A stretch of 64,000 nucleotides of DNA from Gammaproteobacteria bacterium (GCA_024742415.1 JANSYN010000010.1:103251-167250), one strand, 5' to 3'. Shown: positions 52,556 to 62,355, counted from the first letter of the stretch. The notes: generated by a model not told the origin, from the sequence alone. Numbers and translations are program-made.

Positions 52556-54820
52556 ATGCGCATAGCCAGCAGTTCAGTCCTTGTTTCCGCCATCGTTGCC
52601 CTCGGGGTGCCACTGCAGTCAGTTGCGCAAAGTAGTGGGTCTTTGGTGCTCGAAGAGATTATCGTGACGGCGCAGAAGCGCGTGGAATCTCTGGCCGATA
52701 CTCCAATTACCGTTAACGTGGTGACGGGTGAGGCGCTGGATGAATTTGCCATCTTCAGCTTTGACGAACTCTCGAACATGACGGCCGGCCTGTCGATCAG
52801 CGGCACGCAGTTTGACACCGATATCGCCACACGGGGTCTGGGCACCAACCTGACCGCGCCTATCTCGCCGCGCGTGACCACCTACATGGACGGCACCTTT
52901 ATCGCGCAGGAACGCAACCTGTTCAGTGGCCTGTACGATCTGCAGCAGCTGGAACTTCTGCGTGGGCCCCAGGGAACGCTGTACGGCAAGAGCTCCCCGG
53001 CCGGCGCCATCACAATCCGTACCACAAACCCGAACCTGGAAAGCATTGACGGCTTCATTCGCCAGAGTTTCACCGATCGCGACGGTTCCAATACCCAGGT
53101 CGCGGCCTCATTGCCACTGATCAAGAATACACTGGGCCTGCGAGTTTCCGGCCTGTACGACAACAATGAAAACAGCGGTGTTACGAACGTCACACTGGAT
53201 GAGGATTCGCAAACAGAGACCAAGGCCTATCGCATCGTCCTGCTGTGGGAGCCGTCCAGTAACTTTGACGCGCGCCTGTCATGGCATTCTATTGAAGACG
53301 ATGCCGATGCCGATATCGTAGTGGAAGGGCAGGGCATCGATTTCGATGATCGCATCGCACTGGGGGATTTCGACGGCGCCTATGAAAACAAGGCCGAGTT
53401 CCTGATTTTTGAGAGCAACTACACCTTCACCAACGACTGGGTCGCCACGGTCTCCTACAGCTACCAGGACGCCAGCATCGACCGCTTTTTCGATGGAGAT
53501 GCCACCGAGGTGCAGGGCCGAGAGCAGTTTGTGCCGTCACCCACTGAAAACAGCATCTATGAGTTTCGCCTGGCCTCACAGGGCAACGATTTCTGGGATT
53601 GGACGGTCGGCGCCTACTATGGCGATGCCGAATCCAATACCGGGGTAGAGGCCACCACCTATGTCTTTGATCCACGCATCCCGGGAACCCCGGTGCGTGC
53701 CGACACCCGTTCGACGGCGTCGCTTACCTCCGAAGACTGGGCGGTGTTTTCACACAACTCGATAAGCATCAGCGATAACGGCACGTTAACCCTTGGCCTG
53801 CGCTACAACGACGCCAAGCGCAACGCCGAGCAGCCGTTTGTGACTAACGCCTTCCTGCTCACCGATATGGGGGAGGTGCTGGTGCGCTCCAGCGAAACCG
53901 ATGGCGTTTTACCCGAGGTGCAGCAGCTGGAAGACGATGCCTTCACGGGTTCAATCAAGTACCAGCATGATCTCGATGAAGACCTCATGGCCTACGCCGC
54001 GTTTGACACGGGCTGGCGCGACGGCTCGGCAAATATTGCGGGGAATCCCCAGCCCCCCGTGTTCGGTGCCTTTGATTCAGAAGACAGCTACAACCTGGAG
54101 CTCGGTTTCAAGTGGCGGCTGTGGGAGGGTCGCGGCTCATTCAACTTCGCGACCTACTACCAGCTCTACGAGCAGTTTCATTACCAGGCGGCGAGCGTTT
54201 CCTACAGGGATCTGGACGGCGCCGTCTCGTTGGCTGATCCGGTAGTGAACGTGGACGAGGCCATCTCCTACGGTTTTGATACGGACTTCGCAATGCTGAT
54301 TAGCGAGAATTGGAACGTCAGCTCCTCGATCAGCTTTAACCAGACAGAGCTGACCAAGGCCGACGCGGTAGCGTGCACCACCGACGCGCCCGTGGGTGAC
54401 GCGCTCTGGTCGTTCAATACCTGCGACCTGAACGGTGATCCGGCCGGTGGCCTGCCCGAGTGGTCCGCCAATATTGCATCGGAGTATTGGGGTGCTCTGA
54501 CGAATCTTTCCAGTCAGTGGTACGTGCGTGGCTTGCTGAATATGGAATCAGAGTATTACTCGCCCGCCAACCGCGAGGATCTCGACAGCTACGCCAGCCT
54601 GGACCTGTACCTGGGCCTGCGCTCTGTCAACAGCGCCTGGGATGCGAACATCTGGGTCAAAAATATCGCCGATGAAAGCGCCAGGCTCAAGGACAGGGCG
54701 CTGCCCGACGTTCCCGATTACGACAACGGCGTGATGATTACATCGCCGTACGTCGAGATCCGGCGCCAGCTTGCGCCGCGTACGATCGGGGTGACTGTCA
54801 GCTACAACTTTGGCAGGTAG
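52556..54820 (+). CDS. TonB-dependent outer-membrane receptor (754 aa)
   Basis: Signal peptide (VSAIVALGVPLQSVAQ), TonB-box-like LEEIIVTAQKR, plug domain with LRGPQGTLYGKSSPAGAI and a C-terminal barrel ending GVTVSYNFGR. The same organic-substrate receptor group as the gene at 34662, but clearly a different paralogue. ATG 52556 follows AGAGGT. It stands downstream of a TetR gene and two exported hydrolases on the other strand, so its cargo may be lipid-like. The upstream gap carries a 15-bp repeat and the 12-nt shared element. Confidence 0.94.
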   Translation: MRIASSSVLVSAIVALGVPLQSVAQSSGSLVLEEIIVTAQKRVESLADTPITVNVVTGEALDEFAIFSFDELSNMTAGLSISGTQFDTDIATRGLGTNLTAPISPRVTTYMDGTFIAQERNLFSGLYDLQQLELLRGPQGTLYGKSSPAGAITIRTTNPNLESIDGFIRQSFTDRDGSNTQVAASLPLIKNTLGLRVSGLYDNNENSGVTNVTLDEDSQTETKAYRIVLLWEPSSNFDARLSWHSIEDDADADIVVEGQGIDFDDRIALGDFDGAYENKAEFLIFESNYTFTNDWVATVSYSYQDASIDRFFDGDATEVQGREQFVPSPTENSIYEFRLASQGNDFWDWTVGAYYGDAESNTGVEATTYVFDPRIPGTPVRADTRSTASLTSEDWAVFSHNSISISDNGTLTLGLRYNDAKRNAEQPFVTNAFLLTDMGEVLVRSSETDGVLPEVQQLEDDAFTGSIKYQHDLDEDLMAYAAFDTGWRDGSANIAGNPQPPVFGAFDSEDSYNLELGFKWRLWEGRGSFNFATYYQLYEQFHYQAASVSYRDLDGAVSLADPVVNVDEAISYGFDTDFAMLISENWNVSSSISFNQTELTKADAVACTTDAPVGDALWSFNTCDLNGDPAGGLPEWSANIASEYWGALTNLSSQWYVRGLLNMESEYYSPANREDLDSYASLDLYLGLRSVNSAWDANIWVKNIADESARLKDRALPDVPDYDNGVMITSPYVEIRRQLAPRTIGVTVSYNFGR

Positions 54821-55002
54821 CGCGATCGTGCTGCAAACGCACCCTCGGGTGGCTTATTGCGTGCGCAACTGAGGCAAAGCGGCTTGCGGCCTGATACAAT
54901 CCAGAGCGTGTGCTGTCGGCCCGGGTACGGTGTGAGTTGGCGGTTCAGCGCGCGGGGCCAGGGGTGTGCATGGCCCGGATGTTACTGTCAACGGAACCAA
55001 TA

Positions 55003-55473
55003 ATGCGAATTTTGCTGACACTGCTACTGTGGTTTTTGGCGTGGCTGCTCTGGAGCGGAATGTACAAGCCCCTGCTGCTGGGTCTTGGTGTGTTGTCCTG
55101 TCTGCTTGTTCTGGTTTTGTCGCTGCGCATGGGCTTCTTTCGGCAGGACGTGTTCAGCCTGCACCTGGTCTGGCGCTTGTTACCTTTCTGGGGGTGGTTG
55201 GGCAAGGAATTGATCGTTGCCAATTTGCAGATCGCACGCATTGTGATGAGCCGGCGTCCGGCAATCAGTCCAACCGTGATCAAGCTGGATGCGCTGTCAC
55301 CTGATCCCGTAGGCCAGGCCATTCTGGGTAACTCCATCACCCTGACGCCGGGCACCGTGACCGTGGATGACCATGAGGGTGAACTGCTCGTGCACTGCCT
55401 CACCCGCGAGCTGGCCGAGTCCCTGCAGGAAGGCGAAATGAACCGGCGTGTCGCCGCCCTGGGAAAGGACTGA
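55003..55473 (+). CDS. mrpE: Mrp-type antiporter subunit E (156 aa)
   Basis: Two N-terminal membrane helices then the MnhE domain with NLQIARIVMSRRPAISPTVIK and TLTPGTVTVDDHEGELLVHCL, which are diagnostic of subunit E of multisubunit Na+(K+)/H+ antiporters. ATG 55003 is the start of the first helix; an open frame to 54910 is rejected. It is the first gene of an eight-gene operon, with subunit F following after 4 bp. Confidence 0.92.
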   Translation: MRILLTLLLWFLAWLLWSGMYKPLLLGLGVLSCLLVLVLSLRMGFFRQDVFSLHLVWRLLPFWGWLGKELIVANLQIARIVMSRRPAISPTVIKLDALSPDPVGQAILGNSITLTPGTVTVDDHEGELLVHCLTRELAESLQEGEMNRRVAALGKD

Positions 55474-55477
55474 CCCC

Positions 55478-55756
55478 ATGTTCCTGGCAGCCGCATTCGC
55501 TATCCTGGTGACTATGATCCTCGCGATCGCGCGGGCGCTGGTCGGGCCCAGCGTGTATGACCGGGTACTGGCGGTGAACATGTTCGGTACCAAGACGGTG
55601 TTGCTGCTCTCTGTCGTGACTTTCCTGTTTGGTCGGCCTGATTTTCTCGACCTTGCACTGGCGTACGCGCTGATCAATTTCATCGGCGTGCTGGCCGTGC
55701 TGCAGTTTTTCGAGAACCGGCACCAGGACGATGCCGACAGGGCGGAGGACACCTGA
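55478..55756 (+). CDS. mrpF: Mrp-type antiporter subunit F (92 aa)
   Basis: Three-helix small membrane protein with the subunit F signature GPSVYDRVLAVNMFGTK and DLALAYALINFIGVL. AAAGGA precedes ATG 55478 and its stop overlaps the next ATG by one base (TGATG). In Mrp complexes F and G pack beside the C/D/A modules and are needed for antiport. Confidence 0.93.
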   Translation: MFLAAAFAILVTMILAIARALVGPSVYDRVLAVNMFGTKTVLLLSVVTFLFGRPDFLDLALAYALINFIGVLAVLQFFENRHQDDADRAEDT

Positions 55757-56082
55757 TGGCGCAGGCGCTGGACGTATTGAGCTGGATCCTGCTGCTGGGC
55801 GGAGCCGGTTTTGTGCTGATCGGCGGGATCGGCGTTCTGCGCCTGCCGGATCTGTATACGCGCATGCATGCCGCCAGTCTCACCGATACGCTGGGCACCC
55901 TGTTGATTATCGGCGGTACCATGGTGCAGGCCGGCCTGACGCTGGCGTCGGTCAAACTCGCGGCGATCGCCGTTTTCCTGCTGCTGACCGGACCTACCGC
56001 CACCTATGCGCTGGCCAATGCGGCCTTGCTGGCCGGGCTGCTGCCCCGTGACGCCGACATGCCAGAGGACTTGCCGAAGTGA
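55756..56082 (+). CDS. mrpG: Mrp-type antiporter subunit G (108 aa)
   Basis: Three helices and the subunit G signature IGGIGVLRLPDLYTRMHAAS near residues 22-42, followed by TDTLGTLLIIGG. ATG 55756 overlaps mrpF by one base, and its stop overlaps the next GTG by four bases. Length is normal. Confidence 0.94.
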   Translation: MAQALDVLSWILLLGGAGFVLIGGIGVLRLPDLYTRMHAASLTDTLGTLLIIGGTMVQAGLTLASVKLAAIAVFLLLTGPTATYALANAALLAGLLPRDADMPEDLPK

Positions 56083-57065
56083 TCACCATTGTTTTCGGTG
56101 TATTCCTACTCACCTTGCTGTTGATTGTGGCGATTGCGATTGTACGCGAGCAAGACCTGTTTACGGCGGTCACGCTCATGGGCATCTTCTCGCTGCTGAT
56201 GGCGGCGAATTTTTTTGTGCTGGACGCCGCAGACGTCGCACTCACCGAGGCCGCAGTGGGAGCGGGTATCTCAACCGTGCTTCTGCTGGGCGCCCTGGCG
56301 CTTACGCCGGGGCGGGAACGCAGCATTCCCAAAGGCCGCTGGCTGGCGCTGGTTGTCGTTACCCTCACAACACTGGTGGTGGTGCATGCTACATTTGGCA
56401 ATCCACGGCTGGGCGACCCGGGTGCGCCGGTGCACCAGCACGTGGCGCCCTGGTACCTGGAGCAAACGCCGGAACTGATCGGCATCCCCAACGTGGTGAC
56501 CGCAGTGCTGGGTTCGTTTCGGGCCTACGATACGCTCGGCGAAGTGATCGTGGTGCTGACGGCGGGCATTGGTGTGCTGTTCCTGCTGGGGCTGCCCGGC
56601 GCCGTGGGCGAGCGCAGGCGTGAAGAGCTGGCCCTTGGACGGACCTACCTCAGTCATCACCTGGTACCGCAGGTGGTGGGGCGGTTATTGATTCCTTTTA
56701 TTCTCTTGTTTGCGCTGTATGTACAGTTTCACGGCGAGTACGGCCCGGGCGGTGGTTTTCAGGCCGGGGCGATCTTCGCCTCGGCGATTATTCTGTATGC
56801 CCTGATTGAAGGTGAGCGCGAGGCACTGACGGTCATCTCCCCGCGCCTGCTTGTGTGGATGATGGCCGGCGGGGCGCTGCTGTATGGCGGTGTCGGTGTC
56901 GTGACGATGTTGCTGGGCGGTAATTTTCTGGATTACAGCGTGCTCGCCGAGGATCCGGTCAAGGGGCAGCAGTGGGGCATCATTGTGATTGAACTGGGTG
57001 TTGGCATTACGGTGGCGGGAGTATTGCTTGCCATCTATCACGCGTTTGCGGCCAGGGGGCGCTAG
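56079..57065 (+). CDS. mrpB: DUF4040 (MbhD-like) / MnhB fusion, antiporter subunit B (328 aa)
   Basis: GTG start overlaps mrpG (GTGA). The first half has the DUF4040 segment (VLDAADVALTEAAVGAGISTVLLLGAL), which in canonical systems is the C-terminal part of MrpA; the second half is MnhB (FHGEYGPGGGFQAGAIFASAIIL). So the protein joins the MrpA tail to MrpB while the large NuoL-like part of MrpA is absent. This layout recalls archaeal Mbh and certain proteobacterial Mrp-like sets. Many membrane helices. Confidence 0.9.
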   Translation: MITIVFGVFLLTLLLIVAIAIVREQDLFTAVTLMGIFSLLMAANFFVLDAADVALTEAAVGAGISTVLLLGALALTPGRERSIPKGRWLALVVVTLTTLVVVHATFGNPRLGDPGAPVHQHVAPWYLEQTPELIGIPNVVTAVLGSFRAYDTLGEVIVVLTAGIGVLFLLGLPGAVGERRREELALGRTYLSHHLVPQVVGRLLIPFILLFALYVQFHGEYGPGGGFQAGAIFASAIILYALIEGEREALTVISPRLLVWMMAGGALLYGGVGVVTMLLGGNFLDYSVLAEDPVKGQQWGIIVIELGVGITVAGVLLAIYHAFAARGR

Positions 57066-57068
57066 CGC

Positions 57069-57428
57069 ATGGAGCTTTTCGGCCTGTTTAACTACTGGGT
57101 TTTTGCGCTATTGCTCATGGTGGGCTTTTATGCGGTGATTTCCCGGCCCAACCTGATCAAGAAGCTGCTTGGCCTGAGTATCTTCCAGGCGGCGGTGTTT
57201 CTGCTTTACATCACCATGGACAAGGTCGAAGGCGGCACCGCACCGATTATCCAGAAGGGCGTTGACGATGCCATCTACTCCAACCCGCTGCCCCAGGTGC
57301 TTATTCTCACCGCGATTGTGGTGGGAATCTCAACCCTCGCCCTGGGGTTGGCGCTGGTCGTGCGTATCTATGAGGCCTACGGCACTATCGAAGAAGACGA
57401 AATCCAGCAGCAGGACCTGAACAGGTGA
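57069..57428 (+). CDS. mrpC: Mrp-type antiporter subunit C, NuoK-like (119 aa)
   Basis: Three helices homologous to NuoK/MnhC: MVGFYAVISRPNLIKKLLGLSIFQ at residues about 17-40 and DPLPQVLILTAIVVGIS-like NPLPQVLILTAIVVGIS with the conserved proline-leucine segment. Stop overlaps the next GTG by four bases. In Mrp complexes this subunit contributes to a proton path beside the D subunit. Confidence 0.93.
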   Translation: MELFGLFNYWVFALLLMVGFYAVISRPNLIKKLLGLSIFQAAVFLLYITMDKVEGGTAPIIQKGVDDAIYSNPLPQVLILTAIVVGISTLALGLALVVRIYEAYGTIEEDEIQQQDLNR

Positions 57429-58924
57429 GCCTGGCTACCCAACTGCCGGCGCTGCAGGTGGCAGTGCCACTACTTACGGCTCCACTGCTGGTGTTGCTGC
57501 GAGGCCCCGGCCTGGCATGGGCGGCTGCCTGCGCCGCGAGTGTGATGGCCTTTGTCATTGCAATCAGCCTCACCGCCAGCGTGATGACCACCGGCGCCAT
57601 CAGTTACGCCATGGGAGGGTGGCCGGGCCCCTATGGCATCGTGCTCGAGATCGATGCCCTTGGCACGCTTGTGTTGCTGCTGGTGACTGGAGCCTCGACT
57701 GCCGCCCTGCTCAGTGGTCGTGCCAGCCTGGGCCTGGATATCGACGCAGGTCGCCAGCACCTGTTCTATGCGGCCTGGTTGATCGTTTTGGCCGGCCTGT
57801 CCGGTATTGCGATCACTGGCGATGCATTCAATGTTTTCGTGTTCATGGAAATCTCCTCGCTGGCGACCTACATCCTTATTGCGGCGGGTCCTGACCGACG
57901 TGCCCTGACGGCCACGTTCAAATACCTGATCATGGGCACTATTGGTGCCACCTTTTACCTGATTGGTGTGGGTCTGGTGTACATGATGACGGGCACCCTG
58001 AACTTTGCCGATATGGAATCACGTATCGCCGATGTGTCCGACCAGCGGCCGATTCTGGTTGCCGCCGGGTTCATATCGGTGGGCCTGGCGCTGAAGGCGG
58101 CCGTTTTCCCGCTGCATTTGTGGCTGCCTGGTGCCTACACCTACGCGCCCCATGTGGTCACTGCCTTTCTGGCCGCCTGTTCCACCAAGGTGGCGATCTA
58201 CGTGTTGCTGCGCTTTGACTTCTTCCTGTTTCAGGACAACCTGGTAGGGCACACCATGCAGTTCGCGGTGTTCCTGGTGCCGTTGGCCATACTGGGCATA
58301 CTGGTGGGCTCCGCCGTGGCCATGGTTGAGAGTAACCTGAAGCGCTTGCTGGCGTTTTCCTCGGTCGCGCAGATTGGTTACATCCTGCTCGGTGCCAGTT
58401 TTGCCAACGAGGCGGGCCTTACGGCGGCCGTCGCTCACATGTTCAATCATGCCCTGGCCAAGGGCGCGCTGTTTCTGGCGGTCGCGGCGATCGCCATGCG
58501 TGTCAACGGCCTTCGCCTGCAGGACATTGCCGGGATCGGCCGGCGTATGCCACTGACCACGGCGGCGCTGGCCGTGGCCGGTGCCAGCCTCGTGGGCGTT
58601 CCCGGCACGGCCGGCTTCGTATCAAAGTGGTTGCTGCTGCAGGCAGCCTTCGCGCAGGGCGCGTTGGGAATCGCGGCGGTGGTGGTGGTTATTGCCAGTT
58701 CGCTGGCCGCGGTGTTCTACGTGTGGCGTATTGTGGAATGTGCCTACTTTGGCAACGCGCAGGCTCCGGGCGACGCCGCTGCTGTGGTGACCGAGGCTCC
58801 CTTGCCCATGCTGTTGGGGCTGTGGCTGGTGGTCATCGCCAATGTCTATTTCGGGTTGGCGCCTGAACTGCCGGTGAGCCTGGCGGAGTCGGCCGCGGCT
58901 GACCTGTTGAGGCATGTGCCGTGA
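57425..58924 (+). CDS. mrpD: Mrp-type antiporter subunit D, NuoM/N-like (499 aa)
   Basis: Fourteen-helix proton-pumping family. Conserved features include VFVFMEISSLATYILIA with the key Glu of helix 5, KAAVFPLHLWLPGAYTYAP with the Lys of helix 7, and LLAFSSVAQIGYI. GTG start overlaps mrpC by four bases (GTGA). It is the first of three NuoL/M/N-like subunits in the operon. Confidence 0.94.
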   Translation: MSLATQLPALQVAVPLLTAPLLVLLRGPGLAWAAACAASVMAFVIAISLTASVMTTGAISYAMGGWPGPYGIVLEIDALGTLVLLLVTGASTAALLSGRASLGLDIDAGRQHLFYAAWLIVLAGLSGIAITGDAFNVFVFMEISSLATYILIAAGPDRRALTATFKYLIMGTIGATFYLIGVGLVYMMTGTLNFADMESRIADVSDQRPILVAAGFISVGLALKAAVFPLHLWLPGAYTYAPHVVTAFLAACSTKVAIYVLLRFDFFLFQDNLVGHTMQFAVFLVPLAILGILVGSAVAMVESNLKRLLAFSSVAQIGYILLGASFANEAGLTAAVAHMFNHALAKGALFLAVAAIAMRVNGLRLQDIAGIGRRMPLTTAALAVAGASLVGVPGTAGFVSKWLLLQAAFAQGALGIAAVVVVIASSLAAVFYVWRIVECAYFGNAQAPGDAAAVVTEAPLPMLLGLWLVVIANVYFGLAPELPVSLAESAAADLLRHVP

Positions 58925-60384
58925 GTCCTGCCGACACCATCCTGCTCGCGCTTGTGCTGCCCTTGTGCGGCGCCGTGCTTATTGGCCTGTGTGGCCGCTG
59001 GCCCAACCTGCGCGAGACCATCACCCTGCTCACAGCCACCGCCCTGGCGGCGGTCGTATGGTCGTTGACGCCCCTGATCATGGACGGTGGCCGTCCACGC
59101 CTGCACATAACCGAACTCTTTGGCGGACTGGAAATCGCCTTCAGCGTTGAACCACTGGGCATGTTGTTTGCCGCGCTGGCCGCTACCTTGTGGATCGTCA
59201 ACTCGGTGTATTCCATCGGCTACATGCGCGGCAATAAAGAGAAGCACCAGACGCGGTTCTATATCTGCTTTGCCATTGCCATAGCCGCTGCCCTTGGCGT
59301 GGCCTTTGCCGACAACATGCTCACACTGTTCCTGTGTTACGAGATACTGACACTGTCGACCTACCCGCTGGTGTCGCACAAGGGTGACGCCGCCACAGTG
59401 CGCTCGGCGCGGGTGTACCTGGGAATCCTGCTGGGCTCGTCCATCGGCCTGTTGCTGCCCGCGATCATCTGGACCTACGTTGCCACGGGCACCCTGACTT
59501 TCACGCCCGGTGGCATCATCGACGGTTTTATCGACGGGCCGGCGGTCGGCCTGCTGCTGGCACTGTATGTATTTGGTGTCGGCAAGGCCGCCGTCATGCC
59601 CATGCATCGCTGGCTGCCTGCGGCCATGGTGGCGCCGACGCCGGTCAGTGCGCTGTTGCACGCAGTTGCCGTGGTCAAGGCCGGCGTGTTCACCGTCACC
59701 AAGGTGATCATCTATATCTTTGGTGTGGATGAGCTCTTCGCTGAACCCTCCGGTGAATGGTTGCTGTACGCGGCGGCCTTTACGATCATCGCCGCCAGCG
59801 TGATTGCCCTGCGTCAACAAAACCTCAAGCGTATGCTGGCGTATTCCACGATAGGGCAGCTGTCCTACGTGATTCTTGCGGCGGCGGTGTTGACGCCCTT
59901 GTCAGAAGTGGGCGCGGCGATCCACATCGTTGCGCATGCCCTGGGCAAGATCACCCTGTTCTTTGCTGCCGGAGCGATTTACACGGCCTCCAAAAAAACC
60001 GAACTGCACCAGTTGGCGGGCATTGGTGCGCGTATGCCCTGGACCATGGCCGCGTTTACCATCGCGGCCTTGTCGATGATTGGAGTGCCGCCGACCGGCG
60101 GTTTCGTCTCCAAGTGGTTTATTCTGGCAGGCGCCTTCCAGACCGACAACTACGTGGCGATCTTCACTATCATTCTCAGCACGGTGTTGAATGCCGCGTA
60201 TTTTCTGCCCATTATTTTTGCTGCCTGGTTCGCCAAGGAAGCGCCCGGTGGTAAAGACCACGGTGAAGCGCCGTGGCCGGCGGTGCTGGCCCTGAGTATT
60301 ACAGCGCTGGGTACACTCGCCTTTTTCTTTTTCAACCAGCCGGTGCTGGAGCTCGAGAGTCAACTGATGGCGCGCATAGAATGA
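58921..60384 (+). CDS. Second NuoM/L-like proton-antiporter subunit (487 aa)
   Basis: Overlaps mrpD by four bases (GTGA). Key segments: LTLFLCYEILTLSTYPLV with a helix-5 Glu, KAAVMPMHRWLPAAMVAPTP with a Lys and HRWLP in place of the HxWLP motif, HAVAVVKAGVF and LKRMLAYSTIGQLSY. This paralogue is closer to NuoM/L than to MrpD. It probably supplies a second ion or proton channel in the same complex. Stop overlaps the small gene at 60381 (ATGA). Confidence 0.92.
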   Translation: MSPADTILLALVLPLCGAVLIGLCGRWPNLRETITLLTATALAAVVWSLTPLIMDGGRPRLHITELFGGLEIAFSVEPLGMLFAALAATLWIVNSVYSIGYMRGNKEKHQTRFYICFAIAIAAALGVAFADNMLTLFLCYEILTLSTYPLVSHKGDAATVRSARVYLGILLGSSIGLLLPAIIWTYVATGTLTFTPGGIIDGFIDGPAVGLLLALYVFGVGKAAVMPMHRWLPAAMVAPTPVSALLHAVAVVKAGVFTVTKVIIYIFGVDELFAEPSGEWLLYAAAFTIIAASVIALRQQNLKRMLAYSTIGQLSYVILAAAVLTPLSEVGAAIHIVAHALGKITLFFAAGAIYTASKKTELHQLAGIGARMPWTMAAFTIAALSMIGVPPTGGFVSKWFILAGAFQTDNYVAIFTIILSTVLNAAYFLPIIFAAWFAKEAPGGKDHGEAPWPAVLALSITALGTLAFFFFNQPVLELESQLMARIE

Positions 60385-60677
60385 CCCATAACGATAATCA
60401 CAAGGGCGCTGCGGTCGACGTGCCACGCGTAGAGGGTGATGACAATCACTGGCTGACCCGTCCGCGAACGATCCGCCGGTTATGGCTGGGTTTTGCGCTC
60501 GTGCTGGCGGCAACAGTGCTGCTCCAACTTGTGGTCAAAGTGAAAGGCTACTTCGTTGTGGATGGCTGGTTCGGGTTTGCTGCGGCCTTCGGGTTTGCCT
60601 GCTGCGTGGCCATGGTGTTGGTCGCCAAGCTGCTGGGTGTGATCCTGAAGCGCCGCGAGGATTACTACGATGATTGA
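60381..60677 (+). CDS. Small two-helix membrane protein of the Mrp operon (98 aa)
   Basis: ATG 60381 overlaps the upstream stop by four bases. Hydrophilic His/Asp-rich N-terminus (MTHNDNHKG), then two hydrophobic helices (LGFALVLAATVLLQLVV; FAAAFGFACCVAMVLVAKLLGVIL) and an acidic end (REDYYDD). Not recognised as a named Mrp subunit; the strict overlap on both sides argues that it belongs to the complex. The next gene starts inside its final codons (8-bp overlap). Confidence 0.8.
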   Translation: MTHNDNHKGAAVDVPRVEGDDNHWLTRPRTIRRLWLGFALVLAATVLLQLVVKVKGYFVVDGWFGFAAAFGFACCVAMVLVAKLLGVILKRREDYYDD

Positions 60678-62355
60678 CGGCGTCCCGCCCCCGGCATTCC
60701 TGCTGCTGGCCGGTGCCTTGCTCATCGGCCTGACCCGTGGGTATTTGCGCACGGCAGTGATGTTCCTGGCGCCGGTGGCGGCGCTGTGGGCGGTGTGGCA
60801 GGTGCCCGATGGCGTGGCCGTCACTGCGCAGTTCCTGGGGTATGCGATAGAGCCCGTTGAAGGCAGCCCGGTGCGGCGACTGTTCGCTTCTATCTTTACC
60901 ATTATGGCCTTCACCGGGGCGCTGTTTGCGTTTCGGCAGGCGCGTTGGTTTGAGCTGTCTGCGGCCTATGCCTACGCCGCCGGCGCGCTGGGTGTCTGTT
61001 TCGCCGGTGACCTCATAACACTCTTTCTCTATTGGGAGCTGATGGCGATCTTCTCCACGGTAGTGGTTTGGTGTGGGGGTACGCCGCAGGCCAGGGCCGC
61101 CGGCATTCGCTACGCGATTATGCACTTGCTCGGCGGGGTGATTCTTAAGGTCGGCATTGAAGGCGTGGTCATCCACACCGGCTCTGCGGATATCCGCCCG
61201 TTACTGGCGACCAATTTTGATACCTGGATGATCCTCATCGGCATTCTCATCAATGCCGCCGCCCCGCCGGTGTCGGCATGGCTGGCCGATGCGTACCCCG
61301 CCTCCAGCCCAACAGGCTCGGTGTTCCTGTCTGCATTTACCACCAAGTCGGCGGTGCTGGCCCTGATTCTGCTCTTTCCCGGCGAGCCGGTGTTGATCTG
61401 GGTGGGCCTTTATATGATCTTCTATGGCATCGTCTACGCCCTGCTGGAAAACGACGCGCGGCGGATTCTCGCTTATTCTATCGTCAACCAGGTCGGGTTC
61501 ATGGTGGTTGCGGTAGGGATCGGAACAGAGCTTGCGATTAATGGCGCCGCGGCGCATGCGTTTGCCCATATCATCTACAAAGCGCTGCTCTTTATGAGTG
61601 CCGGTGTAGTGATTTACCGTACGGGAGTGACCCGCTGTTCCGACCTGGGTGGCCTGTTTCGTACCATGCCGCTCACCACGGTATGCGGCATTATCGGGGC
61701 GCTGGCGATCTCCAGCTTCCCGCTGACGTCGGGCTTTACCACCAAGACGCTGATCTCCGTCGCGGCGGAGCAGCAGGGGCTGGTGCTGGTGTACTTTGCT
61801 CTGGCGGCGGCGTCCGCCGGCGTATTCCTGCACGCCGGTATCAAGTTTCCGTGGTTCGTCTTCTTCCAGAAAGATTCCGGCATGCGGCCCAAGGATGCGC
61901 CCTGGAATATGGGGGCGGCGATGGTCATCCTCGCCTTCCTGTGTATCTTCCTGGGTGTGTACCCCGAGCCGCTGTGGGCGCTGTTGCCCTACCCGGTAGA
62001 GTACGAACCTTATGAGCCTGGCAAGGTGCTGTTCTACCTGCAGTTGCTGCTGTTCTCGGGTCTCGCGTTCTTCCTGCTCTTGCCGCTGATGAAACGAACC
62101 CTGACGATATCGCTGGATACCGACTGGATATGGCGTGTGTTATTGCATCGCCTGGGCCTGTGGTTGCTTGCGCTCGGCAGTGCGCTTGGCGAGCGATTAT
62201 CGGCGCTGGCCAGGGCCATTCAGACTGGCCCGGGAGCGCGATTGGTACAGGCGTTGGGCAGTGCAGGGCCGCTGGGACGCACCTGGCAGATCGGTACTAC
62301 CGCATTGTGGATCGCGGTGTTGCTCACCGGGTATGTGTTTCTGTATTACTTTTAG
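60670..62355 (+). CDS. Third NuoL/N-like proton-antiporter subunit (561 aa)
   Basis: ATG 60670 starts eight bases before the end of the small protein gene. Family features: LITLFLYWELMAIFSTVVVW with the helix-5 Glu, PPVSAWLADAYPASSPTGSV in place of the usual HxWLP, KSAVLALILL with a Lys, and RRILAYSIVNQVGFMVV. The C-terminal extension contains two extra hydrophobic segments. Belongs to the same complex as the preceding subunits. Downstream there is no further membrane gene. Confidence 0.9.
   Translation: MIDGVPPPAFLLLAGALLIGLTRGYLRTAVMFLAPVAALWAVWQVPDGVAVTAQFLGYAIEPVEGSPVRRLFASIFTIMAFTGALFAFRQARWFELSAAYAYAAGALGVCFAGDLITLFLYWELMAIFSTVVVWCGGTPQARAAGIRYAIMHLLGGVILKVGIEGVVIHTGSADIRPLLATNFDTWMILIGILINAAAPPVSAWLADAYPASSPTGSVFLSAFTTKSAVLALILLFPGEPVLIWVGLYMIFYGIVYALLENDARRILAYSIVNQVGFMVVAVGIGTELAINGAAAHAFAHIIYKALLFMSAGVVIYRTGVTRCSDLGGLFRTMPLTTVCGIIGALAISSFPLTSGFTTKTLISVAAEQQGLVLVYFALAAASAGVFLHAGIKFPWFVFFQKDSGMRPKDAPWNMGAAMVILAFLCIFLGVYPEPLWALLPYPVEYEPYEPGKVLFYLQLLLFSGLAFFLLLPLMKRTLTISLDTDWIWRVLLHRLGLWLLALGSALGERLSALARAIQTGPGARLVQALGSAGPLGRTWQIGTTALWIAVLLTGYVFLYYF

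Noticed and set aside
58846-59820. 324-aa minus-strand frame opposite the antiporter gene
   Set aside because: Antisense to a clear 14-helix subunit; Gln/His/Gly-rich shadow composition.
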